64,000 nt of DNA. Source: Candidatus Alcyoniella australis. GTDB taxonomy: Bacteria; Lernaellota; Lernaellaia; JAVCCG01; Alcyoniellaceae. The stretch spans positions 15,139-79,138 of the forward strand of contig JAVCCG010000133.1 in the NCBI GenBank assembly GCA_030765605.1, written 5' to 3'. Positions within the stretch are counted from its first letter, which is position 1; every line of letters begins with the position of its first letter. A program made the position numbers and the translations under genes. Shown here in pieces: positions 19,250 through 28,566 of this stretch. The notes under the pieces were generated by a model, which was not told the origin of the DNA, did no database searches, and saw only the letters and a program-made list of their open reading frames with translations.

Positions 19250-20274
19250 GCCAGCCCGCGCAGCTGTTCCACGCCGGCCCCTCGCCGCATATCAGGCAGC
19301 CGGAGAGTACCCGGCGGATCATGCTCTGGGTGATCGTCGCCCTGCTGCCGGCCGCGCTCTACGGCGTCTACCTCTTTGGCGCCAACGCCGCGCTGGTGCT
19401 GGTGCTATGCACCGGGTTCGCGGTGGTGCTCGAGGCGCTGTGGCAGCGGATGATCGGACGCCCGATGGTGGTCGGCGACGGCTCGGCCGCACTGACCGGA
19501 CTGCTGCTGGCGCTCAACCTGCCGCCTAACGCGCCGTGGTGGATGTGCCTGATCGGCGCGGCCGTGGCCGTGATCGTGGCCAAGGGCGTGTTCGGCGGAC
19601 TGGGGCAGAACGTATTCAACCCGGCGCTGGTCGCGCGGGTCTTTTTGCTGATCAGCTTCCCGGTGCAGATGACCGACTACGCGCCGCCCGCCGCGCCGTT
19701 CGGCACGGGCGCTGCCGTGGACGCGGCGAGCTACGCCACGCCGCTGGCCGCAATGAAGGAGCAACTGCTGACCAGCGGTGTGCTCGGGCCGCTGGAGCAC
19801 GGATTCACGCGGCTGTCCGGGATCACCGGCAACATGGGCGGCAGCCTGGGCGAAATGTCGTTCCTGCTGCTGCTGCTCGGCGGCGCGTTCCTGCTAGTGC
19901 GGCGCGTAATCACCTGGCAGATCCCGGCAAGCTTTATCGGCACGGTAGTCGCGCTGACCGGCCTGATGCACGTAATCGATCCCGCGCGCTACGCCGACCC
20001 GCTGTTCCACCTGGTTACCGGCGGCCTGATGCTCGGCGCGTTCTTTATGGCCACCGACTACGTCACCAGCCCGATGACCGCCAAGGGACAGCTGATCTTC
20101 GGCGTGCTGTGCGGCCTGCTGACCGTGGTGATCCGGCTCTGGGGCGGCTACCCCGAGGGCGTGAGCTTCGCGATCCTGCTGGGCAACGCGGCCGTGCCCT
20201 TGATCGACCGCTACACCATGCCCAAGGTCTTCGGCTCGACGCGCGGCAAGCCGGCCAAGGAGGCCCGGGCATGA
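19246..20274 (+). CDS. rnfD: Rnf complex subunit RnfD
   Basis: 342-residue membrane subunit related to NqrB, with about nine helices. The motif SYATPL places Thr165 at the position that carries covalent FMN in RnfD/NqrB proteins (usually S-x-A-T). The other hallmark is the long extracytoplasmic segment before it. The GTG start at 19246 overlaps the rnfC stop. RnfD and RnfG hold the flavins of the ion-pumping electron path. Confidence 0.94.
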   Translation: MSQPAQLFHAGPSPHIRQPESTRRIMLWVIVALLPAALYGVYLFGANAALVLVLCTGFAVVLEALWQRMIGRPMVVGDGSAALTGLLLALNLPPNAPWWMCLIGAAVAVIVAKGVFGGLGQNVFNPALVARVFLLISFPVQMTDYAPPAAPFGTGAAVDAASYATPLAAMKEQLLTSGVLGPLEHGFTRLSGITGNMGGSLGEMSFLLLLLGGAFLLVRRVITWQIPASFIGTVVALTGLMHVIDPARYADPLFHLVTGGLMLGAFFMATDYVTSPMTAKGQLIFGVLCGLLTVVIRLWGGYPEGVSFAILLGNAAVPLIDRYTMPKVFGSTRGKPAKEARA

Positions 20275-21056
20275 GGGGCATGGCCAAGATGGTGCTGGTG
20301 CTCAGCGCGATCTGCCTGTGCGCGGCCGCGGGCCTCTCCGGGGTCTACGCCCTGACCAAGGGACCGATCGCCGAGGCCCAACGCCAGGAGAAGATTGCCG
20401 CGATCAGCCAGGTGATGCCCGAGGGTCCGGCGCTGAGCAACGACCCGTTGGCCGACGTGCTCTACATTAACGAGTTCGACGGCAAGGTCGCGTCCGAACG
20501 GCCGGCCGATCTTGCGGGCTGGCGTACGCTGCACATCTGCCGCCGCGGCGATCAGATCGCCGGGCTGGCGATGGAGATCGCGAGCAAGAACGGCTACTCG
20601 GGATCGATCAAACTGATCGTCGGCCTCGACCTCGAGGGCCAGGTGCTCGGCGTGCGCGTGTTGCAGCATTCCGAGACTCCCGGGCTGGGCGCCAAGATCG
20701 AGCAGGGCTGGTTCCTCGAGCGCCTGGTATGGGTCGATCCAAAAACCAAGGCCGAGCGCTGGTCCACGGGCAACCTCGACCGGCTCTACGTGACCAAGGA
20801 CAACGGCGCGGTGGACGCGATCTCCGGCGCGACCATCAGCCCGCGCGCCGCGTGCGAGGCGTTACGCCAAGGTTTGGAGCTCTACGCTCAAGCCCTGCCC
20901 AAAATCAAACAACTTTTGAAACCGCAGCCCGAACCGCCCGCGTCCGACGCCACGCTCGAGGGTGCGGGCGATACGCTGCACGCGGCGATGCAGAGCTTTT
21001 ACAGCCGATCGATCGCCGGGCCGCAGGCCGCCACAGAGCAGGAGGCGGGGCAGTGA
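20271..21056 (+). CDS. rnfG: Rnf complex subunit RnfG
   Basis: 261-residue subunit with one N-terminal membrane helix (about 4-25) and a periplasmic flavin domain. SGATIS supplies Thr188, the usual covalent FMN site. The segment [13 protein letters not shown] is typical of the RnfG/NqrC family. FMN attachment requires an ApbE flavin transferase, which is not in this window. The protein is longer than usual at its C-terminus: about 45 residues beyond the FMN domain form a Pro/Glu/Ala-rich tail of unknown role. The ATG overlaps the rnfD stop. Confidence 0.93.
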   Translation: MRGMAKMVLVLSAICLCAAAGLSGVYALTKGPIAEAQRQEKIAAISQVMPEGPALSNDPLADVLYINEFDGKVASERPADLAGWRTLHICRRGDQIAGLAMEIASKNGYSGSIKLIVGLDLEGQVLGVRVLQHSETPGLGAKIEQGWFLERLVWVDPKTKAERWSTGNLDRLYVTKDNGAVDAISGATISPRAACEALRQGLELYAQALPKIKQLLKPQPEPPASDATLEGAGDTLHAAMQSFYSRSIAGPQAATEQEAGQ

Positions 21057-21661
21057 ATACGCTGGCCAGGGAATTCAGCAAAGGGCTGTGGGCCGAGCAC
21101 CCGATCTTCCGGCTGGTGCTGGGCATGTGCCCGACTTTGGCCGTAACCACCTCGGTTGAGAACGGCCTGGGCATGGGCCTGGCCACGACCTTCGTGCTGC
21201 TGTGCTCCAACACCTTGATTTCGGCATTGCGCAAGATCATCCCCTCGGGCGTGCGTATCCCGGCGTTTATCGTGGTCATCGCCAGCTTCGTCACCATCGT
21301 CGACCTGGTGATGAAGGGCTACTTCCTCTCGCTGAACAAGGCCCTGGGCCTGTTCATTCCGCTGATCGTGGTCAACTGCATCATCCTGGGTCGGGCCGAG
21401 GCATTCGCCAACCGCAACCCGCTGCTCCCCAGCGTGCTCGACGGCCTGGGCATGGGCGTGGGCTTCACCCTGGGGCTGGTGGTGCTCGGCGCAATGCGCG
21501 AGGTGCTGGGCAACGGCACGATTCTCGGGGTCTCGCTGTTCGGCCAGGGCTTCCTGCCGGTGTTGGTTTTCGTACTGCCGCCCGGCGCGTTCATTGGTTT
21601 GGGATTGCTGCTGGCGGCGATGAACCGCCTCAATCGACCGCGCTCCGGCAAAATCTATTAG
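21053..21661 (+). CDS. rnfE: Rnf complex subunit RnfE
   Basis: 202-residue membrane subunit, paralogue of RnfA with inverted topology. The conserved [20 protein letters not shown] and [17 protein letters not shown] segments hold the Cys residues expected to share the intramembrane iron-sulfur site with RnfA. The GTG start at 21053 is preceded by GAGGCGGGG and overlaps the rnfG stop (GTGA). It is the last gene of the operon; a family-B palindrome follows and may act as the end of the transcript. Confidence 0.94.
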   Translation: MNTLAREFSKGLWAEHPIFRLVLGMCPTLAVTTSVENGLGMGLATTFVLLCSNTLISALRKIIPSGVRIPAFIVVIASFVTIVDLVMKGYFLSLNKALGLFIPLIVVNCIILGRAEAFANRNPLLPSVLDGLGMGVGFTLGLVVLGAMREVLGNGTILGVSLFGQGFLPVLVFVLPPGAFIGLGLLLAAMNRLNRPRSGKIY

Positions 21662-21667
21662 GCAGCT

Positions 21668-21840
21668 TGGAGCTGCACAAAAACTCGCACAGCACGACCA
21701 TCATTGTTCAACGCCAAGCCCCGCGTCGCGCCTACTCAAATATTGTCATCACAATATTTAATCCCCACCTTCATCCGACGCGGAGTGGATCGTTGTATTA
21801 GGACTAGCGGACTGCGCGAGTTTTGCTCCGGCTCCAAGCC
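21668..21840. repeat. Repeat family B, locus 2 (complete palindrome, about 170 bp)
   Basis: Left arm 21668-21732 (GGAGCTGCACAAAAACTCGC...) and right arm 21776-21840 are imperfect reverse complements. They surround a centre with two converging AATATT motifs (AAATATTGTCATCACAATAT). This looks like the full element from which the half-units at the other loci derive. It lies 7 bases after the rnfE stop. Confidence 0.75.
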
Positions 21841-21882
21841 GGGCGCGTTGACGAAGCTCGTTAAATATTCCAGGCTAGCCCC

Positions 21883-22296
21883 ATGAAACGGGTAGACATG
21901 ATCCGCTGCACTCTGCTCGATCGCGACAACGACGAGCGAGCTGCGTACTACCTGCCCAAGGCGGTGTACGACATGTGGAAGTACATCGTGACGCAGCAGG
22001 GCGCTTACGAAATCGAACAAGTGTTGATTTCCAGCTGGGTCGATGAGGAGGGCTATTCCTACGAGCGCGGTCTGCGCGGCGACCATCACGTGGAGCCGGT
22101 GGTTGAGGTCTGTTTAAACGTGCGCCGCATGGCCGAGGAGGACGAAGCCAAGCCGACCATGCGCTACATTGCCGCCTCGCGCTTTGACAAGGCGCTGGAA
22201 TACCTCAAGAGCTCGGGCCTCGATCAGATCACGTTCGATGGCAGCGAGGTCACACGCGGCTACTTTTTGGTGGTCGAGGAACTGCCTCTGCCTTGA
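21883..22296 (+). CDS. Unknown cytoplasmic protein
   Basis: 137 residues, no signal peptide or membrane helix, acidic, with mixed alpha/beta character (MIRCTLLDRDNDERAAYYLP at the start). I recognise no family. The coding signal is fair: codon-position GC bias is like that of its neighbours, and it starts with ATG after a short AGG site. It sits between repeat B and an SHOCT-tailed lipoprotein 62 bases downstream. A function cannot be proposed from sequence. Confidence 0.65.
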   Translation: MKRVDMIRCTLLDRDNDERAAYYLPKAVYDMWKYIVTQQGAYEIEQVLISSWVDEEGYSYERGLRGDHHVEPVVEVCLNVRRMAEEDEAKPTMRYIAASRFDKALEYLKSSGLDQITFDGSEVTRGYFLVVEELPLP

Positions 22297-22358
22297 TGGC
22301 CACCTTGGGCAGGGGCTAGAATACACAGAATATTCCGATTGTCTGAAAGGTACCTCTG

Positions 22359-23183
22359 ATGTCAGCTATGTACCGGCCGTTCACCTATGCGGCGCTGATG
22401 GCTCTATGCGTGCTATTCATCTTCAGCGGACTGGGCTGCAGCAAGGCCGGTCCGCGTTACGACGAGGTGTTCAGCTCGGGCCAAGCGTTCGTCAAGCTGT
22501 GCCACGACGTGGACAAGCTCGAGGCGATCGTGCCGCTGGGCATGGAGCATCCCTACGAGATCGACGCCGAACACCTGGCGTTTGTGCTCGAGCAGGTGAC
22601 GTTTCAGGAGTACGGATTTTTAAAGTGGCGCGACCGCGGCCGCCTGTTCTACGACGAGGAGGTCGCGGAGTTGGCCCAGCCGCTGAGCCAGGCCCTGGCC
22701 CAGGCCGGTCCGGACCAGGTGATTGTCTTCCGCAGCTCGGCGCGCAAGCGCGATCTGCTGCTGCCCACCAATCGGCTGACCAGCGGCATGCTGTTCCACT
22801 CCGGCGGCGAGCTGCAACTGGTGATCGGCAACCTCAATTGGGAGCAGATCGATCCGGACGCCGAGTACTATCAGGACGACCCGCGCGAACGAACGCTGCT
22901 CACGCCCTACCGGCTGGTCGTCGACGAGCTGATGACCCGGCCGCCGGTGGACAAGAACGAGCGTCTTCTCAAGCGCGAGCACAACAACTGGCTGCAGTTC
23001 GACGTCCAGGCGCTGCTGGCGCTAGCCCAGCCCGAGGAGGAACCTGCGTCGCCTGTGGTTGTCGTACCTGTGGCGCCCAATGTGGAGCAGCGACTGCAAA
23101 CACTCAAGGAGCTGTACGAGCAGGAGTTGATCACCCAAGAGGAGTACGAGCAGAAGCGGCAGGAGATTCTCGACGAGCTGTGA
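22359..23183 (+). CDS. Lipoprotein with C-terminal SHOCT-like domain
   Basis: 274 residues. The signal peptide ends in a lipobox (FSGLGC, Cys about 27), so the protein is probably lipid-anchored. The middle is an unknown acidic alpha/beta region. The last 30 residues (QRLQTLKELYEQELITQEEY and following) match the SHOCT pattern (L-x-x-L-x-x-G/E-x-I-T-x-x-E-F/Y), a short helical module found at protein ends and thought to mediate oligomerisation. It lies 21 bases upstream of alr and may share its transcript. AAAGG precedes the ATG at 22359. Confidence 0.78.
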   Translation: MSAMYRPFTYAALMALCVLFIFSGLGCSKAGPRYDEVFSSGQAFVKLCHDVDKLEAIVPLGMEHPYEIDAEHLAFVLEQVTFQEYGFLKWRDRGRLFYDEEVAELAQPLSQALAQAGPDQVIVFRSSARKRDLLLPTNRLTSGMLFHSGGELQLVIGNLNWEQIDPDAEYYQDDPRERTLLTPYRLVVDELMTRPPVDKNERLLKREHNNWLQFDVQALLALAQPEEEPASPVVVVPVAPNVEQRLQTLKELYEQELITQEEYEQKRQEILDEL

Positions 23184-23204
23184 GACGCGCAGCGTAGGAT
23201 TGCG

Positions 23205-24344
23205 ATGAACACCAATCGACCGACATTCGCCAACATCGACCTCAGTGCGCTGGAGCACAACTACCGTGCGATCCGCGAACGGATCGGCCCCGACGTGGGA
23301 ATGATGGCGATCGTCAAGGCCAATGCTTACGGTCACGGAGCGGTGCCGATTGCCTCGAACCTCGAGCGGTTGGGCGCCGACGCGTTTGGCGTAGCGTTTG
23401 CCGAGGAGGGGATCGAGCTGCGCGAGGGCGGCATCACGCGGCCGATCGTGGTCCTGGGCGGGCTGTACTTCGGCGAGACGGGCAAGGCGGTGAAGTACGG
23501 CCTGACCCCGGTCGTGCACTCGCTGGAGAACGCACGCTCGTTGGCGCTGCAGGCTGCGGAGCTCGGCGTGCGACTGGACGTCCACGTCAAGATCGACACC
23601 GGGATGAACCGCATCGGCCTGCGCGCGCCGGATTGCGTGGACGAGGTGCTGCACATCGCGGCGCTGGGCAGCCTGCGCGTGCAGGGGCTGCTGAGCCATC
23701 TGGCCACGGTCGAGCCGGACTTCGGTGGTCCGGGAAAAAATCAGCACGAGCTGTTTATCGAGACGATCGGCCTGCTCGCCGAACGCGGCCTGACCCCGCC
23801 GCTGGTGCATATGGACAATTCGATGGGCGTGATGGCCGCGCCCCACGAGCGTTTCGTGATGGTGCGGCCGGGGCTCTCGCTTTACGGCGCGTGGGCCGAT
23901 CCGGCATTTGTCGGCAGCATGGACCTACGTCCCGTAATGAGCCTGACCACCGAGATCGTGCATCTCAAGACAGTGCCCCCCGGATCGCCGATCAGTTACG
24001 GCGGAACTTTCGTTACCAAGCGCGAATCACGGATCGCCACGATCCCCATGGGCTACGCCGACGGCCTGCCGCGCAATCTGGGCAACCGCGGCGAGGCGCT
24101 GGTGCGCGGGCGGCGCGCGCCGATCGCCGGAGCGGTCTGCATGGACATGGCGATGCTCGACGTCAGCGACGTGCCCGATGTGCGGCGTGGCGACCGAGCC
24201 GTGCTGATCGGCTCCCAGGGCGACCAGCGGATCACGGCCGACGATTGGGCGCGGGCGCTGGACACGATCTCCTACGAGGTCTTCTGCAACATCGGCTCGC
24301 GGGTCTCGCGGCTCTACGTGCAGAGCGACAGCGCGGAGCTTTAA
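23205..24344 (+). CDS. alr: Alanine racemase
   Basis: 379 residues, fold-type III PLP enzyme that makes D-alanine for peptidoglycan. Lys38 in IVKANAYGHG is the PLP lysine and Tyr265 in ISYGGTF is the second catalytic base; both are present. The N-terminal barrel and the C-terminal beta-domain (CMDMAMLDVSDVPDV) are complete and the length is normal. The TAA stop is followed without a gap by the TTG start of mlaE, so the wall gene and the lipid-transport genes probably share one transcript. Confidence 0.95.
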   Translation: MNTNRPTFANIDLSALEHNYRAIRERIGPDVGMMAIVKANAYGHGAVPIASNLERLGADAFGVAFAEEGIELREGGITRPIVVLGGLYFGETGKAVKYGLTPVVHSLENARSLALQAAELGVRLDVHVKIDTGMNRIGLRAPDCVDEVLHIAALGSLRVQGLLSHLATVEPDFGGPGKNQHELFIETIGLLAERGLTPPLVHMDNSMGVMAAPHERFVMVRPGLSLYGAWADPAFVGSMDLRPVMSLTTEIVHLKTVPPGSPISYGGTFVTKRESRIATIPMGYADGLPRNLGNRGEALVRGRRAPIAGAVCMDMAMLDVSDVPDVRRGDRAVLIGSQGDQRITADDWARALDTISYEVFCNIGSRVSRLYVQSDSAEL

Positions 24345-25115
24345 TTGCTGAGGCCAATCGAGGCTCTGGGCAAGGCCCTGATCGACATGGTCGAGCAGGT
24401 CGGCCAGATCGGCATCGTGTTTCTCTGGACCCTCTATTGGTTGTTCCGTCCGCCGTACCGCCTGCGCCTGCTGGTTCGACAGTTCGATTTCGTCGGCGTG
24501 GGATCGATCTTCATCATCACACTCAGCGCGGTGTTCACCGGCGCGGTGTTCAGCCTGCAAAGCAGCTACGCCTTTCGGATGTTCGAGGCCAACACGATGA
24601 TCGGCCCCACGGTGGTGCTCTCGTTGACCCGCGAACTAGGACCGGTGCTCGCGGCGCTGATGATCGCCGGCCGCTGCGGATCGTCGATGGCCGCCGAGCT
24701 GGGCACGATGCGCGTTACCGACCAGATCGACGCGTTGGAGTCGATGGCCGTCAACCCGATACATTACCTGGTCGTGCCGCGAGTGGTGGCCAGCGTGGTG
24801 ATGATGCCGATCCTGGCCTCGTTGTTCGACTTCGCGGGCACCATCGGCAGCTATTTCGTTTGCACCAATCTACTGGGCCTAAGCGCGGTGGAGTTTCTCA
24901 ACGACGTGATTTACTACGTGGACGTGGACGACTATTACAACGGGATTATCAAGGCCGGATTCTTCGGTTTGATAATCTCTGTAATCGGTTGCTACAAAGG
25001 CTATTATGTCGAGGGCGGCGCCGCGGGCGTGGGTCGTGCAACGACCCAGAGCGTGGTGATCGCCTCGGTGACAGTGCTGGTTTCGGATTACTTTCTCAGC
25101 GCATTATTGTTTTAA
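24345..25115 (+). CDS. mlaE: MlaE-type permease of an MCE lipid transporter
   Basis: 256 residues, the YrbE/MlaE membrane subunit. The conserved features are the N-terminal amphipathic region, five or so helices and the family motif LTRELGPVLAALMIAGRCGSS (split here at 20: LTRELGPVLAALMIAGRCGS). MlaFEDB-type complexes move phospholipids between the inner and outer membranes to keep outer-leaflet asymmetry. The TTG start directly abuts the alr stop, with GGAG about eight bases upstream in alr. It is followed by mlaF after 11 bases. Confidence 0.92.
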   Translation: MLRPIEALGKALIDMVEQVGQIGIVFLWTLYWLFRPPYRLRLLVRQFDFVGVGSIFIITLSAVFTGAVFSLQSSYAFRMFEANTMIGPTVVLSLTRELGPVLAALMIAGRCGSSMAAELGTMRVTDQIDALESMAVNPIHYLVVPRVVASVVMMPILASLFDFAGTIGSYFVCTNLLGLSAVEFLNDVIYYVDVDDYYNGIIKAGFFGLIISVIGCYKGYYVEGGAAGVGRATTQSVVIASVTVLVSDYFLSALLF

Positions 25116-25126
25116 GGCAGGGCAAG

Positions 25127-25990
25127 ATGGGCATGAGCGAACCACGCAGCCGCGACAACATTATCGAGCTGATCGAGCTTGAGAAGAGTTTCGGCGACAA
25201 GCGTGTGCTCAACAAGCTGAGCCTCGAGATCCCGCGCGGCTCGATCACGATTTTGCTCGGCCGTTCCGGCGGGGGCAAGTCGGTAACGCTCAAGCACATC
25301 ATCGGCCTGTTGCGGCCCGACAGCGGCCGGGTGCTGATCGACGGCGAGGAGATCACCGACCTGGCGCCGACCGAGATCAACCGCGTGCGGCGTAAGTTCG
25401 GCGTGCTGTTCCAGGGCGCGGCGCTGTTCGACTCGATGAGCGTCGGCGAGAACGTGGCCTTTCCGCTGATCGAACACGCGCGGCTGTCGCGGGCCAAGGT
25501 CGCCGAGAAAGTGGCCCAGGCCCTGTCCAACGTCGGCCTGGCCGGGGTGGAAGCGATGTGGCCCTCGAACCTCTCCGGCGGCATGGCCAAGCGGGTGGGG
25601 CTGGCGCGGGCCATGGTGCTCGAGCCCGAGATCATCCTCTTCGACGAGCCGACCAGCGGCCTGGACCCGCTGATGGCCGACGCGATCTACAAGCTGATCT
25701 CGGATACCCAGCACCGCAACAACCTGACCAATTTTATCATCTCCCACGATGTGCAGCTGGCGATGACCATCGCCGACAAGATCGCGCTGATCCACGAGGG
25801 ACGGATCATCGAGCAGGGCGACCCGCAGAGCTTCAGACTCTCGACAAACCCCTATGTGCGGCAATTCCTCGAGGGCAGCAGCACGGGGCCGATCGACGTG
25901 GTTGCCGAGTCCAAGGGCCTCGACGGTAAAACCCCGTTGCCGCTGGACGCCGAGCAGGCAATCCGCGAACACGCTGAGGGACCGCGATGA
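25127..25990 (+). CDS. mlaF: MlaF-type ATPase of an MCE lipid transporter
   Basis: 287-residue ABC ATPase. Walker A GRSGGGKS (about 45-52), signature LSGGMAKR (about 149-156), Walker B ILFDEPTSGLDP (about 169-180) and the H-loop ISHD (about 205-208) are intact. MAKR in the signature is typical of MlaF/Mkl proteins. The ATG at 25127 is preceded by GGCAGGGCAAG. A C-terminal tail of about 40 residues is longer than in E. coli. The stop overlaps the mlaD start (ATGA). Confidence 0.93.
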   Translation: MGMSEPRSRDNIIELIELEKSFGDKRVLNKLSLEIPRGSITILLGRSGGGKSVTLKHIIGLLRPDSGRVLIDGEEITDLAPTEINRVRRKFGVLFQGAALFDSMSVGENVAFPLIEHARLSRAKVAEKVAQALSNVGLAGVEAMWPSNLSGGMAKRVGLARAMVLEPEIILFDEPTSGLDPLMADAIYKLISDTQHRNNLTNFIISHDVQLAMTIADKIALIHEGRIIEQGDPQSFRLSTNPYVRQFLEGSSTGPIDVVAESKGLDGKTPLPLDAEQAIREHAEGPR

Positions 25991-27504
25991 AACGCCGCTT
26001 TTCCACCGAGCTCAAGGTCGGACTGTTCTTCATCGTGATGTTATTGATGATCGCCTTTATCAGCCTGCGGCTGGGCAACATCAACCTGTTCGAGGAACGC
26101 GGCTACGTGGTCTGGGCGGTGTTCGACACCGCCGCCGGCGTCAACCCCGAGACCGAGGTGCTCTACGCCGGAATCCGCATCGGCCGGGTCGATGCAATCA
26201 AACTGCACGAGGGCAAGGCGCGGATCGAGATGCTGGTCCTGCCCGGGGTCAAGCTCGAGCGCGACTGCTCGATCGCGCTGATGAGCAAGGGATTCCTCGG
26301 CGCGCGCTACATGGAGATCTCGCCGGGCACTGTCGGCGCCGAGCCGCTCAAGGACGGCGACCAAATTAAGAGGGTCACCGCGCCGTTCGATATTTCATCT
26401 GTGGGCGGAGAGCTCAACGTGGTGGTCGACGATATTCAGGCGATTACCGCCAACTTGCGCGACGTGCTGGGCGACGAACAGGGGCTGGTGGCACTCGAAC
26501 AGATTTTGGAGAACGTGCGCGGCGTAACCGAGCAGGCCAACCAGATGGCCACGGACAACCAACGCGAGCTGCACCGCATCCTGAGCAACCTGGCGGTGAT
26601 CACCGAGAGCCTGGCGCGGGTCAGCTCGGCCAACGACGATGCGATGTCCGCCGCCCTGGGCGACCTACCCGAAATCACCGAAAACCTGCGCGTGATAACC
26701 GAGAACCTCTCGCGCATCGTGCAGAACAACTCCGATGGCATGGACAGCGCCATGTCGCGCATCGCCGACTCCTCCGAGCAGCTGCGCGGTACGCTGAGCA
26801 ACCTCAACGAGATCACCGCCAAGATCAACGCGGGCGAGGGCACGTTGGGCAAGCTGGTCAACGACGAGGAGACCATCTCCAAGCTCAACGAGACCCTCGA
26901 CGGCGTCAAGGAGCTGGTGAGCACCGCGCGCAACACGCGCACCGAGGTCGGCTACCGCGCCGACTACTACGCCGACCCCGAAGATTGGCGGCACTCGATC
27001 GACCTGCGGATCAGCCCGCGGCCGGATAAGTACGTGCAGATCGGCGTGGTCAGCTCCGAGATGGGCTCGACCAAGCGCACCGATACCCGCACCGAGACCA
27101 CGACCAACCCCGGCGAGGACGACGAGAAAAAAGTCGTTGAGGAAGAGATTAAGACGGTCACCTCCGACCAGTACCGCTTTACCGCGCTCTACGCCCGGCG
27201 CTTCCACGACTTGGTGGTGCGCGGCGGGCTGATCGAGAGCGAGGGCGGCGTGGGGTTGGACTACTACTTCTTCCAGGACCACCTGCTGCTCTCGGCCGAG
27301 GCCTTTGACTTTGACGCGGACCGCGATCCGCGGCTGCGCGCGGTGCTCAACCTACGGCTGCTCGAACACATCTACCTCGGCGGCGGAGTCGACGACTACA
27401 CCGACAACTTCGAGGACCCACTGTGGTTCGTCGGCGCCGGACTGATGATCCGCGACGACGACCTGTCATGGCTACTGACCCGTATTCCCACTCCGGGATT
27501 CTAA
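25987..27504 (+). CDS. mlaD: MCE-domain lipid-binding protein (MlaD-like) with long C-terminal beta domain
   Basis: 505 residues, against about 180 for E. coli MlaD. An N-terminal membrane anchor (about 9-31) is followed by a single MCE domain (about 38-120), then a long heptad-like helical region rich in Asn/Glu (about 140-325) resembling the needle of PqiB/YebT proteins. About 180 residues of strand-rich sequence follow (SIDLRISPRPDKYVQIGVVS, LLEHIYLGGGVDDY), looking like part of a beta-barrel or OM-facing sheet and ending in Phe. It may thus span the periplasm and contact the outer membrane, instead of relying on a separate MlaC shuttle; that is inference. ATGA overlap with mlaF. Confidence 0.88.
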   Translation: MKRRFSTELKVGLFFIVMLLMIAFISLRLGNINLFEERGYVVWAVFDTAAGVNPETEVLYAGIRIGRVDAIKLHEGKARIEMLVLPGVKLERDCSIALMSKGFLGARYMEISPGTVGAEPLKDGDQIKRVTAPFDISSVGGELNVVVDDIQAITANLRDVLGDEQGLVALEQILENVRGVTEQANQMATDNQRELHRILSNLAVITESLARVSSANDDAMSAALGDLPEITENLRVITENLSRIVQNNSDGMDSAMSRIADSSEQLRGTLSNLNEITAKINAGEGTLGKLVNDEETISKLNETLDGVKELVSTARNTRTEVGYRADYYADPEDWRHSIDLRISPRPDKYVQIGVVSSEMGSTKRTDTRTETTTNPGEDDEKKVVEEEIKTVTSDQYRFTALYARRFHDLVVRGGLIESEGGVGLDYYFFQDHLLLSAEAFDFDADRDPRLRAVLNLRLLEHIYLGGGVDDYTDNFEDPLWFVGAGLMIRDDDLSWLLTRIPTPGF

Positions 27505-27525
27505 ATAATTATTGAGGAGGCCCAG

Positions 27526-28473
27526 TTGAGAAGAAATCTGATTTTGATCGTTGTGCTGATCGCCTCGATCGTCGTGGCCGCGGTTGTGGTCTCGGCGCAG
27601 GACAAGGTATTCGAGGTCAAGTTCACCCCGCGTTGCACCAACGGCACCAAGATGATCCCGGATTCGGCCGGGTGGGAATTTGTGCCCGATCGGCCGATGA
27701 CGATCTCGATTCCGGACATTCCGCTGAGCGCGGATGAGAAGGAACAGCTCTACAGCGGCGAGCCGATCTGCAAGATGTTGCCCGGCCAGGGCGACAAGAA
27801 GATCGGTTGGATGCGCTTTTTCGCGCCGTTCGACCCGGTGACCGCCTACTGGGTAATCACCGACTCGGGGCGATTCAGCCAGCAGGACGAATCGTTCCCC
27901 TCCACCGGCTCGCTGTTCCGCAAGCGCCACACCTTCATGCCGTATTGCTTTGACAACGCGATCTGCCCGGCCGAGGACATGCTGTGGAACCTGCAGTACC
28001 TGGTGATGCCGCTGGTCAAACCGCGGATGGTCTGCACCTCGCTGTGCCGCAACCGCGACAACTTCCCCTGGGAGTCGGCCTGGTGGTCCAGCCCAAACTT
28101 CTATTGCATGGACAAGATCGAGGCCGAGCTGCAAGACGAGCTCAAAGAGGCTGTGCGCATCTCACGCAACCGCGGCGCCTGGCATGTGAGCATGCTGCCG
28201 CAGGAGTTCCGCCGCACGGCCGGCGATCTCAATCGTGCGCAGATTCTCTACATCGTCGATACCGAGGCCGGCGGCTCGCTGGGCAACCTGCAGAGCATTT
28301 CCAACGCGGCCACCCAGAAGGCGCTGCCCAACCTGGCGGCCAACGTGACGTTCATCGGCGAGCGTTGGGAGTGGTTCATGAAGAAGTACCATCCGGCGGA
28401 TGATCTGCAACGCTTCCACGCTGAGCAGACCGAATATCGCAGCATTTGGGGTCCGCAGTTCAACGCCAAATAG
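27526..28473 (+). CDS. Exported protein of unknown function, end of the mla operon
   Basis: 315 residues with an N-terminal signal peptide or anchor (RRNLILIVVLIASIVVAAVV, then VSAQ). The mature part holds eight or so Cys residues in clusters (PYCFDNAICPAED, CTSLCRNRD), probably disulfide-bonded. No family is recognised. The TTG start follows GAGGAGGCCCAG, 21 bases after mlaD. Position and export suggest a periplasmic partner of the lipid transporter, perhaps in the place of MlaC, although it does not resemble MlaC by eye. A strong terminator follows. Confidence 0.75.
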   Translation: MRRNLILIVVLIASIVVAAVVVSAQDKVFEVKFTPRCTNGTKMIPDSAGWEFVPDRPMTISIPDIPLSADEKEQLYSGEPICKMLPGQGDKKIGWMRFFAPFDPVTAYWVITDSGRFSQQDESFPSTGSLFRKRHTFMPYCFDNAICPAEDMLWNLQYLVMPLVKPRMVCTSLCRNRDNFPWESAWWSSPNFYCMDKIEAELQDELKEAVRISRNRGAWHVSMLPQEFRRTAGDLNRAQILYIVDTEAGGSLGNLQSISNAATQKALPNLAANVTFIGERWEWFMKKYHPADDLQRFHAEQTEYRSIWGPQFNAK

Positions 28474-28500
28474 GCGGCAAAGAGACAATGCATCTGTTCC

Positions 28501-28535
28501 GCGCCCCCGGAGATCTGGGGGCGCGTTCTGTTTTT
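28501..28535 (+). terminator. Rho-independent terminator of the alr-mla operon
   Basis: The 8-bp stem GCGCCCCC/GGGGGCGC (28501-28524) with loop GGAGATCT is followed by GTTCTGTTTTT. Confidence 0.85.
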
Positions 28536-28566
28536 GAGGCTAAGTGGCGATGATTATCACGCGTCC

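Noticed and set aside
16471-21661. Na+-translocating NADH:quinone reductase (nqr) operon
   Set aside because: RnfB and RnfC carry Rnf-type clusters; there is no NqrA or NqrF, and subunit order and lengths are those of Rnf.
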